A stretch of DNA of 7,269 nucleotides from assembly GCA_937975735.1 (NCBI GenBank), contig CALJUI010000463.1:1-7269 (forward strand), in the 5' to 3' direction. The translations under genes and the position numbers were made by a program. This document shows, piece after piece, positions 1-5,882 of the stretch. How positions within the stretch are numbered: position 1 is the first letter of the stretch; every line of letters starts with the position of its first letter. The stretch comes from an uncultured Rubrivivax sp. (GTDB taxonomy: Bacteria; Pseudomonadota; Gammaproteobacteria; Burkholderiales; Burkholderiaceae_C). The notes under the pieces are model-generated. The model saw only the letters and a program-made list of their open reading frames with translations. It was not told the origin of the DNA and made no database searches.

Positions 1-172
1 CGAGCGCATCGCCTTCGTTGCCCGCCGCCGCCATCGGGGCGAGAACGGTCGCCGGTGCTTCCGGCCCGGCCTTCACGATCCGCACCTTGCCCTCGGCTTC
101 GGTGATCTCGAGTTCGGTGATGTTCGACTCGGAGACCAGATCGATCAGGGTCTTGAGCTTTCGAAGGTCCAT
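1..172 (-). CDS. accB: Biotin carboxyl carrier protein of acetyl-CoA carboxylase (N-terminal part, runs off the window)
   Basis: The first 57 residues of BCCP are present, starting at ATG 172-170 with MDLRKLKTLIDLVSES and continuing with ITELEITEAEGKVRIVK. This opening is characteristic of proteobacterial AccB: a short N-terminal helix that takes part in carboxylase assembly, followed by the start of the Ala/Pro-rich linker (residues about 37-50, EAPATVLAPMAAAG). The C-terminal biotinyl domain with the biotinylated lysine in its AMKM motif lies beyond the left edge, so it cannot be inspected. AccB carries CO2 from AccC to the carboxyltransferase AccAD in the first committed step of fatty acid synthesis in the cytoplasm. 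The start is fixed by an AGAGGAG ribosome binding site 4 bases upstream. accC would be expected next, outside the window. The gene is separated from the upstream operon by 141 bases containing a likely promoter and an inverted repeat. Confidence 0.95.
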   Translation of the reverse strand, partial: MDLRKLKTLIDLVSESNITELEITEAEGKVRIVKAGPEAPATVLAPMAAAGNEGDAL

Positions 173-176
173 GCGG

Positions 177-183
177 CTCCTCT
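177..183 (-). promoter_or_regulatory. Ribosome binding site of accB
   Basis: On the minus strand AGAGGAG lies 4 bases upstream of the ATG at 172. It is the best Shine-Dalgarno match near this start and supports the chosen accB initiation codon. Confidence 0.75.
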
Positions 184-248
184 TGGGTTCGGTTCGCGAC
201 GCGGCGGCGGTCGGGCGAATTCGCGCCGACTTCGATCGGTCGACGGAG

Positions 249-277
249 TTTACACTTTTGTCAGTAATTAGACGCAA
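249..277 (-). promoter_or_regulatory. Possible sigma-70-type promoter for accB
   Basis: On the minus strand TTGCGT (277-272) is followed after 17 bases by TGTAAA (254-249), matching the -35 and -10 consensus hexamers at 3 and 4 of 6 positions. An overlapping alternative -10 is TAAACT (252-247). Transcription would begin near 241-243, leaving an untranslated leader of about 70 bases before accB. The element sits in the most A/T-rich part of the window. The -35 lies inside one arm of the inverted repeat at 270-288. The hexamers are weak, so this is a candidate only. Confidence 0.4.
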
Positions 278-288
278 TTGTTGCGTCT
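270..288. repeat. Perfect 8-base inverted repeat with 3-base spacer (possible operator upstream of accB)
   Basis: AGACGCAA and TTGCGTCT are exact reverse complements separated by TTG on the plus strand. The 19-base length suits a dimeric repressor or activator. One arm covers the candidate -35 element of accB. It is not followed by a T-run on either strand, so it does not look like a rho-independent terminator, although it could form a small hairpin in a transcript reading through from the thioredoxin gene, whose stop lies 25 bases upstream. No regulator is identifiable from the sequence. Confidence 0.5.
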
Positions 289-313
289 TGGGTGCAATAA
301 AGAGGCTGATACC

Positions 314-823
314 TCAATCCGGGTGTCGTGCCCAGGTCTCGAGTTCGGTTGCCGTGGTCTCGCCCGCCTTGCGTTGCCGGATTTCGCCGGCGGCGTCGAA
401 AACGACGGTATAGGGCAGGCCGCCGGTCTGGTTGCCGAGCGACCGGGCCAGCGCCGTGCCGTCGAAGCCGGCCAGTCCGATCGGAAAGGCGACCGGCGTA
501 CGGCGCAGGAATTCTCGCACGGCGGCGGCGTTGTCGATGGCCAGGCCCAGCACCTGCCAGCCGCGGTCGGCCCAGTCCTTGCCGAAGCGGTCGAGCACCG
601 GCATCTCGCGGACACAGGGCGGGCACCAAGTGGCCCAGAAGTTCAGCACCAGCGGCCGCCCGCGAAACGAGGCCATGGCCAGGTCGCCGCCGTCGGGTGT
701 CGGGAAGTGCAGCGACCACAGCCCGTCGTCCGGCGGCGGCGAACGCCGCAGCGACAAGACCAGGCCCGCGCCGGCCGCGGCGACGGCGACGCCGCCGACC
801 AGCCACTGCCGTCGGCGGCTCAC
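314..823 (-). CDS. TlpA/ResA-like membrane-anchored thioredoxin-family protein
   Basis: A 169-residue protein with an N-terminal signal anchor: RRR at residues 3-5, then a hydrophobic segment at about 8-25. A thioredoxin domain follows. The redox motif WCPPC is at residues 66-70, in a typical FWATWCPPC context. The cis-proline loop GGLPYTVVFD is at 134-143, preceding the last strands. The family consists of thiol-disulfide oxidoreductases facing the periplasm, often reducing cytochrome c apoproteins or other envelope disulfides. The specific substrate here cannot be told. The start is GTG, overlapping the stop of the upstream gene as GTGA, with GGAGG 4 bases before it. The reading frame stays open far upstream, but that part overlaps another gene out of frame and lacks family similarity, so the short start is preferred. 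It is the last gene of the run, and no clear terminator follows. Confidence 0.92.
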   Translation of the reverse strand: MSRRRQWLVGGVAVAAAGAGLVLSLRRSPPPDDGLWSLHFPTPDGGDLAMASFRGRPLVLNFWATWCPPCVREMPVLDRFGKDWADRGWQVLGLAIDNAAAVREFLRRTPVAFPIGLAGFDGTALARSLGNQTGGLPYTVVFDAAGEIRQRKAGETTATELETWARHPD

Positions 824-1416
824 CCGGCCTCCATCAGCCGACGCAGCGCGGCGGCGTCGCCGCGCCAGCTGCGCCCCGCCGCGTCGGGCTTCAGCGCGCC
901 CCGCTGCGCGTCGAAGTCGTGCACCAGCAGGTGCACCGTGACGACCTCGGCCAGCGCAGGGCTGTGCGTGGCCACCGTGAGCACCGGCAGCGGGTCCTGG
1001 CCCGGCCGGTCGATCGCGCCGGCATCGAAATCGATGCCCAGGTTGAGCAGCGCGATCTCGGCGCCTTTCGAATCGTCGCAGTACAGGTCGATGTGCAGGG
1101 CCGATCGGCGCGTCGCGGTGCCGCGCCAGGCGGCGCCGCCCAGGTGCGGCCGGAACGCCGCGAGGCGGTCCATCCACTGCAGCGCGACCTCCCGCAGCGC
1201 CCGCAACTCGTCGGGTTGCCGGTCGGCGTGGAAGAGCGCGATGTGCTCGCGGACTTCGTTCTCGACCTGCTCGTTGCTCGGCAGCTCGGGCTGGCGAGCC
1301 CCGCGGCGCAGCAACTCGCGCGCCGCCCGGCGCTTGGCGGCGCCGTACTCCATGCCCTCGTCGACGACCCAGCGTGCCGCGGCCGCGGCGATCTGCTGCG
1401 ACATGTCCTGGCTCAT
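820..1416 (-). CDS. Conserved hypothetical protein with a degraded nucleotidyltransferase-like motif
   Basis: A 198-residue soluble protein that I do not recognise by function; there is no signal peptide or membrane segment. Residues 1-90 look largely helical and charged (for example EYGAAKRRAARELLRRGA at 23-40). Residues 93-113 read GGAAWRG...SALHIDLY and are followed by alternating hydrophobic stretches (VLTVAT 145-150, EVVTVHLLVHD 157-167) that would fit strands. The GG-x14-HID-L pattern resembles the hG[GS]...[DE]h[DE] signature of small nucleotidyltransferases, with His109 where the first catalytic acid would be. An active enzyme is therefore doubtful and the resemblance may be chance. 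The ATG start overlaps the mtgA stop as ATGA, and the stop overlaps the thioredoxin start as GTGA, so it is clearly expressed with them. A link to the cell envelope is suggested by context only. Confidence 0.85.
   Translation of the reverse strand: MSQDMSQQIAAAAARWVVDEGMEYGAAKRRAARELLRRGARQPELPSNEQVENEVREHIALFHADRQPDELRALREVALQWMDRLAAFRPHLGGAAWRGTATRRSALHIDLYCDDSKGAEIALLNLGIDFDAGAIDRPGQDPLPVLTVATHSPALAEVVTVHLLVHDFDAQRGALKPDAAGRSWRGDAAALRRLMEAG
828..832 (-). promoter_or_regulatory. Ribosome binding site of the TlpA-like gene
   Basis: GGAGG on the minus strand lies inside the end of the hypothetical gene, 4 bases before GTG 823. It supports the overlapping GTGA start over any start further upstream. 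The spacing is short. Confidence 0.6.
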
Positions 1417-2135
1417 GGCAGTTCCACCGCGCCCATGCGCGCGACGATCGTTGCCGCGCGGCCGACCACGTAGGCCGAGGCGGGACGCTTCTCGAAACGC
1501 TTGGGAGCCGGCAGCATCACCGCCATCCGCGCCGCGGCCTCGGGGCCGAGCTGGCGCGCGTCCACCCGGTGGTAGTAGCGCGCCGCCGCCTGCGCACCGA
1601 ACAGGCCCTCGCCCCACTCGACGTGGTTCAGATAGATCTCGAGGATGCGCGCCTTGCCGAGCGCCGCCTCCAGCATCAGGGTCAGCGCCGCCTCCTGCGC
1701 CTTGCGCAGCACGGTGCGCTCGCCCGACAGCAGGAGATTCTTCGCCAGCTGTTGCGTGATCGTCGAGCCACCGACGAGTCGGACCGGGCGCGCCCGGTCC
1801 GGTCGGGCAACGCTGCGCTGCTCGGCACGCTGGTTGCGCTCCCAGGCTCGCTCGACCGCATCCCAGTCGATGCCCGCATGGTCGGCGAAGCTGGCGTCCT
1901 CGCTGGCGATGACGGCACGCTTGAGGTGCGTCGAGATGCCGGCGTAGTCGACCCACTGCTGGCCCCAGACGATGCGCCGCTGCTGCACCAGCATGCGCCA
2001 GGCCTCGCTGCGCTGGAAGCTGGTCGATGCAGGGTCGACGAAGGCCATCGCCGCGATGCGCATCGCGAACACCGCCTGCAGGGCCACCAGGCACAGTGCC
2101 AGCAGGGCGATCAACCGCAGTGCGTGCCGTTTCAC
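1413..2135 (-). CDS. mtgA: Monofunctional biosynthetic peptidoglycan transglycosylase
   Basis: A 240-residue GT51-family glycosyltransferase that polymerises lipid II into glycan strands on the periplasmic face of the inner membrane. A single N-terminal anchor spans residues about 7-30. The family motifs appear in order: EDxxFxxHxG at 79-88 with the catalytic Glu79; GGSTITQQLAKNL at 122-134; KAQE at 145-148; and ILEIYLN...GEGLFG...AAARYY at 164-188. There is no transpeptidase domain, and the length is normal for MtgA. Between Trp98 and the GGST motif there is an Arg-rich stretch (about 101-120) longer than in E. coli MtgA as I remember it. The GTG start overlaps the aroE stop as GTGA and has GGAG 8 bases upstream. 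The stop overlaps the next gene as ATGA. The aroE-mtgA neighbourhood is familiar from betaproteobacteria. Confidence 0.96.
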   Translation of the reverse strand: MKRHALRLIALLALCLVALQAVFAMRIAAMAFVDPASTSFQRSEAWRMLVQQRRIVWGQQWVDYAGISTHLKRAVIASEDASFADHAGIDWDAVERAWERNQRAEQRSVARPDRARPVRLVGGSTITQQLAKNLLLSGERTVLRKAQEAALTLMLEAALGKARILEIYLNHVEWGEGLFGAQAAARYYHRVDARQLGPEAAARMAVMLPAPKRFEKRPASAYVVGRAATIVARMGAVELP

Positions 2136-2977
2136 GCCGTCGACTCCAGGTGGGCACGCAGCGCGGCGAGCACTGGCGCCGTCGCCGGGCGCACGCCGCG
2201 CCAGCGATGGAAGGCCTCGGCCGCCTGCTCGACGAGCATGCCCAGCCCGTCGCGCCCGGTCGCGCCGCCTTGCCGCGCCCAGCCGAGGAACGGCGCGGCA
2301 GCCGGGCCGTACATCAGGTCCACCGCCAGCGTGCCCGGTCGCAGCACGCTTGCCGGCACCGGCGCAGGCTGGCCTTGCAGGCTGCTGGCGGTGGCGTTGA
2401 GCACGACGTCGAAGGCCCGCCCGGGGGCGTCGATCGTCGCGGTGCCCAGTTCCACGCCGTGCGCGACGGCCAGGTCGCGGTGGCGGTCGACCAGTGCCCG
2501 CGCGCGCTCGGCGCTGCGGTTGACGATCACGACCTGGGCCGGCCGCGTCTCGATCAGCGGGCCGAGCACGCCGGCCGCCGCGCCGCCGGCACCGGCCATC
2601 AGCACCCGCCGACTCGCCAGCGCGACGCCCGCGTGGTCTTCGATGTCGCGGACCAGGCCGATGCCGTCGGTGTTGTCCGCCCACCAGCCGTCGGCATCGA
2701 AGCCGAGCACGTTGGCCGCGCCGGCCCGCTCGGCGCGGGCGCTGACCCGCCGGGCCAGCCGGGGCGCGACGATCTTGAACGGCACCGTGACGTTGCAGCC
2801 CCGGCCACCCTCGTCGGCGAAGCGGCGCACGGCGGCCTCGAAGCCGTCGAGCGGGCACAACACCCGCTCGTAGACCAGAGCCTGGCCGGTCTGCCCGGCG
2901 AAGGCACGGTGGATGAACGGCGACTGGCTGTGTTCGACGGGGTGGCCGAGCACCGCGTAGCGGTCGACGGTGCTCAC
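2132..2977 (-). CDS. aroE: Shikimate dehydrogenase (NADP-dependent)
   Basis: A 281-residue protein that reduces 3-dehydroshikimate to shikimate with NADPH in the chorismate pathway. Visible signatures are the substrate-binding HSQSP at 16-20; NVTVPFK at 62-68 with catalytic Lys68; Asn89; DNTDG at 101-105 with catalytic Asp104; the dinucleotide-binding GAGGAAAG at 129-136; NRS at 153-155, typical of the NADP phosphate contact; and DGLGMLVEQAAEAF at 243-256 near the C-terminus. Length is as expected. The usual AVNT around the conserved Asn reads AANV here, a mild variation. The start is GTG, overlapping the stop of the TonB-family gene as GTGA. The stop overlaps mtgA in the same way. Expression should follow the operon promoter; no separate promoter is evident. 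Confidence 0.97.
   Translation of the reverse strand: MSTVDRYAVLGHPVEHSQSPFIHRAFAGQTGQALVYERVLCPLDGFEAAVRRFADEGGRGCNVTVPFKIVAPRLARRVSARAERAGAANVLGFDADGWWADNTDGIGLVRDIEDHAGVALASRRVLMAGAGGAAAGVLGPLIETRPAQVVIVNRSAERARALVDRHRDLAVAHGVELGTATIDAPGRAFDVVLNATASSLQGQPAPVPASVLRPGTLAVDLMYGPAAAPFLGWARQGGATGRDGLGMLVEQAAEAFHRWRGVRPATAPVLAALRAHLESTA
2144..2147 (-). promoter_or_regulatory. Ribosome binding site of mtgA
   Basis: GGAG on the minus strand, within the last codons of aroE and 8 bases before GTG 2135. It supports the GTG at the overlap, where the signal anchor immediately follows. Confidence 0.55.
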
Positions 2978-3840
2978 GGCGCGCGCCCCGACAGCGTCGT
3001 CTCGAGGCCGTCGTCGCGGGTGAACCGGAAGCGCGACGTGACGACGATCTGGTCGGCCTGCTGGCGCATCGCGTCGGAGAACGGGCCGTAGGGCGCGGCG
3101 GCGTGCACGATCGCGACCGCGCGCTGGTCGAGCTGGCGCGAGCTCGAGGGCCGCACGATCTCGGCTTCGACCACGCGCCCGGCGCTGTCGATCGTGACGT
3201 TCATCGTCAGCTCGCCGTACAGCTTGCGTCCGCCGACCTCGGGGAAGTCGCGCGTGCCGCGCTCCTCGATGCGCCGGCGCAGCTTGTCGTAGTAGACCGC
3301 GTAGACCGCCTCGCGCGTGGCCGGGCTGATGTAGCGCTTCTTCGGCCGTGCGTTCTCCTCGTTGATGCGCTTCTCGATCTCCGCGAGCTGGCGCACGAGC
3401 TGTCGGTAGCGGTCCTGCAGTTCGCGCTCGCGCGGCGTGCCGGCCTCGCGCTGCGGATCTGGCGGCGGCAGCGTGGCGAGTTCGCGGCGCAGCGCAGCCA
3501 GCAACTGCTGCTGCTGTTCCTGCAGGTCGTCGACGCGTCGCCGTGTCGTGTCCGGCGCGTCGCCGATCTCGATCTGCGGCGACGGCGGCAGCGGCGAGGT
3601 GGCGCGGCCCATGTCGGCCTCGCCGCCGCCGGCCAGGTTGGCCTGCGCGATCGCCTGCGCCTGGGTCGGCGCCTCGTTCGAGCGCGCGTTGACGAGGATG
3701 ACCTCGAGCGGCGTGTCGCGGAAGACGCGGTTGAAGGCCTCGGGGTCGACGAAGCGCACCGTCAGCAGCGCGCCGTGCACGCCGAAGGACACCAGCAGGG
3801 CCCAGTGCAGCGCGCTCAGCTTGCTCAGCCAGTGACTCAT
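2974..3840 (-). CDS. TonB-family energy transducer with a TolA-like helical middle
   Basis: A 288-residue envelope protein. One transmembrane segment lies at about residues 11-31 and contains SxxxH (Ser18, His22), the spacing conserved in TonB and TolA where these residues contact the proton-driven ExbBD or TolQR motor. The periplasmic part has a small Pro-rich patch (83-88), then a charged, Gln-rich stretch from about 102 to 168 that should form helix or coiled coil, broken at 124-136. A TonB C-terminal-like domain follows (about 175-275), with YYDKLRRRIEE and LTMNVTIDSAGRVVEAEIVRPS. No exbB or exbD is visible nearby. ATG 3840 is chosen because it puts the anchor near the N-terminus and starts 1 base after the ribonuclease stop. 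A GTG five codons further upstream would overlap that gene. Partner receptor and substrate are unknown. Confidence 0.88.
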   Translation of the reverse strand: MSHWLSKLSALHWALLVSFGVHGALLTVRFVDPEAFNRVFRDTPLEVILVNARSNEAPTQAQAIAQANLAGGGEADMGRATSPLPPSPQIEIGDAPDTTRRRVDDLQEQQQQLLAALRRELATLPPPDPQREAGTPRERELQDRYRQLVRQLAEIEKRINEENARPKKRYISPATREAVYAVYYDKLRRRIEERGTRDFPEVGGRKLYGELTMNVTIDSAGRVVEAEIVRPSSSRQLDQRAVAIVHAAAPYGPFSDAMRQQADQIVVTSRFRFTRDDGLETTLSGRAP

Positions 3841-3841
3841 C

Positions 3842-5869
3842 TCAGTCCGGCGCACCGGGCGGGCCGCCGTCCTCGACGTCGATCGCCAGCGTCAGCGGGC
3901 CGCTCCCGGCCCCGTCGTCCTCGCCGTCGCTGTCTGCGGCGTCGTCGGCGCTCAGCACGGTGTCGATGCGCTCGACCAGCGTCGCGTGCACGTCCAGCGT
4001 CAGCAGATCCGTCGCGTTCAGCCGCACGCGCACGTGCACGCCGCGCGGCAGCGACTCGGTGCCGGAGGCCCGGAAGACCAGCGGCAGCTCGTCGGCACGC
4101 ACCAGACCGTCCTTCATCACGGTGGCGTCGAGCGCCGAGACCTCGTTCTGCGCCAGCCAGCGCAGGGCCCAGTAGCGTTCGATGCCGCGCTGGAAGTCGC
4201 CGTAGGCGGCATGGGCGGCGTCGAAGGCCGAGATGATCGAGAACAGCGACGCGTCCTTGGGCCGGAACGGCGCGGCCAGCGCCGCAGTGTGGCCGTGGCG
4301 CGCGCAGGCGATGATCTGCCACTGGTTGACGAGGTCGACGTAGCGGCGCAGCGGCGACGTCGACCAGGCGTACTGCGGCACCCCGATGCCGGCGTGCGGC
4401 ACCGCCTTCGTGCCCATGCGCACCTTCACCCCGGGCAGCAGGCTGGCCTGGCTGCGGTAGATGCCGGGCACCTTGCACTGGTCCAGCCAGCCGCCCCAGG
4501 TGCTGTTGGCGAGGATCATCGCCTCGGCGACGATCAGGTCCAGCGCGGCGCCGCGGCGCCGCTGCGCGATCACCACGGTCTCGTCGCCGCTGGGCTCGGT
4601 CCCGGTGACGCCATCGAGCCGGAAGCTGTAGTCCGGCCGGTTGAAGGTCTCGGGCTTGCCGCGCACCAGCTCGCGCCGCGCCTTCAGCTCGCGCGCCAGC
4701 CGGAACGCGAAACCGAGCTCGGCGGCGAAGGGGTAGTCGGCGGGCGCTTCGCCGGTCAGCGAGGCCTCGGTGATCACGTCGTCGAGCTGGTCGTGGCGCA
4801 AGTTGGCGACGATCGGCACGCGCTCGATCCTCGTCTCGTGGCCGCCGATCTCCAGGCTGGCCTCGTCGATCGTCAGGTACAGGCTCAGGCTCGGGCACTC
4901 GCGCCCTTCGGTGAGCGTGTAGGCCTGCACGACGTGGTCGGGCAGCATCGTGATCTTGTGCCCCGGCATGTAGACGGTGGACAGGCGCTCGCGGGCGACC
5001 TTGTCCAGCGCCGAATCGGGCTCGATCGCGAGGCCCGGCGCGGCGATGTGCACGCCGAGCACGACGCTGCCGCTGCCCAGGCCCTGCACCGACAGCGCGT
5101 CGTCGATCTCGGTGGTCGCCGAGTCGTCGAAAGAGAAAGCCTGCACTGGCGCCAGCGGCAGTTCCTCCTCGATGCCCGGCACCTCGAGCTCCGGAAAGCC
5201 GGTGCCGCGCGGAAACTGCTCGAACAGGAAGCGCTGCCAGTGGAACTGGTAGGGGCTCTCGATCGCGCCGGCGCGCTGCAGCAGCTCCAGCGGCGCGCGC
5301 TGCGCCTGCTTGGCGGCCTGCACGACGGCCTTGTACTCGGGCGCGTTCTTGTCGGGCTTGAACAGGATGCGGTAGAGCTGCTCGCGCACCGGCGCCGGGC
5401 AGCGCCCCTCGCACAGCTCGGCCGCCCAGGCGTCGATCTGCGCGGCGATCTGCTTCTTGCGCTCGATCGCCAGCAGCGCGGCCTTGACGGTCTCCTCCGG
5501 CGCCTTGCGGAACAGGCCCTTGCCGACGCGGCGGAAGTAGTGCGGCGCCTCGAACAGGCGGAACAGCGCCGCCGCCTGCTGGTCGGCGCCGGCCTGCGCG
5601 TCGAAATAATCGCGGGCCAGGTCGGCGAAGCCGAAGTCCTCGTCGGGCGCGAACTCCCAGGCCAGGTCGAGGTCGATCTCGGGGGCGATCTGCTGCGCCT
5701 GGGCGATCAGCTCGGCCGGCGCCGGCTGGTCGAAGCGCAGCAGCACGTTGGCGGATTTCACCTTCACGCGCTTGCCCGAATCGAGCTCGACCTGCATCGA
5801 GGTCTCGGCTTCGGACATCACGCGGCCGGCGAGGAACTTGCCGGCGTCGTCGAACAGGGCGTAGGTCAC
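3842..5869 (-). CDS. RNB-domain 3'-5' exoribonuclease (RNase II/R family)
   Basis: A 675-residue cytoplasmic enzyme expected to degrade RNA processively from the 3' end. The N-terminal region (1-45) looks like a small beta domain and is followed by a helical part, not two clear cold-shock domains. The RNB catalytic core starts with DDSATTEIDDAL at 248-259. Asp248, Glu254, Asp256 and Asp257 align with the four metal-binding aspartates of RNase II, Glu replacing the second. HIAAPG (274-279), MPGHKITMLPD (301-311), AEAMILAN (448-455) and STSPLRRYVDLVNQ (503-516) match the rest of the fold and its RNA-binding arginine loop. A short S1-like segment (about 605-635) precedes an acidic tail (641-675). 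The start is GTG with AGGA 11 bases upstream, inside the fabG stop region. It is 13 bases after fabG and 1 base before the TonB-family gene. Confidence 0.94.
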   Translation of the reverse strand: MTYALFDDAGKFLAGRVMSEAETSMQVELDSGKRVKVKSANVLLRFDQPAPAELIAQAQQIAPEIDLDLAWEFAPDEDFGFADLARDYFDAQAGADQQAAALFRLFEAPHYFRRVGKGLFRKAPEETVKAALLAIERKKQIAAQIDAWAAELCEGRCPAPVREQLYRILFKPDKNAPEYKAVVQAAKQAQRAPLELLQRAGAIESPYQFHWQRFLFEQFPRGTGFPELEVPGIEEELPLAPVQAFSFDDSATTEIDDALSVQGLGSGSVVLGVHIAAPGLAIEPDSALDKVARERLSTVYMPGHKITMLPDHVVQAYTLTEGRECPSLSLYLTIDEASLEIGGHETRIERVPIVANLRHDQLDDVITEASLTGEAPADYPFAAELGFAFRLARELKARRELVRGKPETFNRPDYSFRLDGVTGTEPSGDETVVIAQRRRGAALDLIVAEAMILANSTWGGWLDQCKVPGIYRSQASLLPGVKVRMGTKAVPHAGIGVPQYAWSTSPLRRYVDLVNQWQIIACARHGHTAALAAPFRPKDASLFSIISAFDAAHAAYGDFQRGIERYWALRWLAQNEVSALDATVMKDGLVRADELPLVFRASGTESLPRGVHVRVRLNATDLLTLDVHATLVERIDTVLSADDAADSDGEDDGAGSGPLTLAIDVEDGGPPGAPD

Positions 5870-5882
5870 GCCCGGGATTGTC

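Noticed and set aside
270..313. Rho-independent terminator after the TlpA-like gene
   Set aside because: The only hairpin (270-288) is short, and on the minus strand it is followed by AATTACTGAC, not a T-run. Termination here may be Rho-dependent or absent.
278..1759. Long plus-strand open frame (493 codons) opposite the thioredoxin, hypothetical and mtgA genes
   Set aside because: It is antisense to three genes with clear motifs or coupled starts. Its translation is Arg/Ala/Pro/Ser-rich with no recognisable domain. Such mirror frames are expected at about 70% G+C.
820..2157. Extended N-terminus for the hypothetical protein (445 codons)
   Set aside because: The upstream part is mtgA read out of frame. 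The ATGA overlap at 1413-1416 gives a natural start.
3841..3855. Upstream GTG start for the TonB-family protein adding five residues
   Set aside because: It adds charged residues before the anchor and overlaps the ribonuclease coding end by 14 bases. The ATG at 3840 fits better, though the GTG cannot be excluded.
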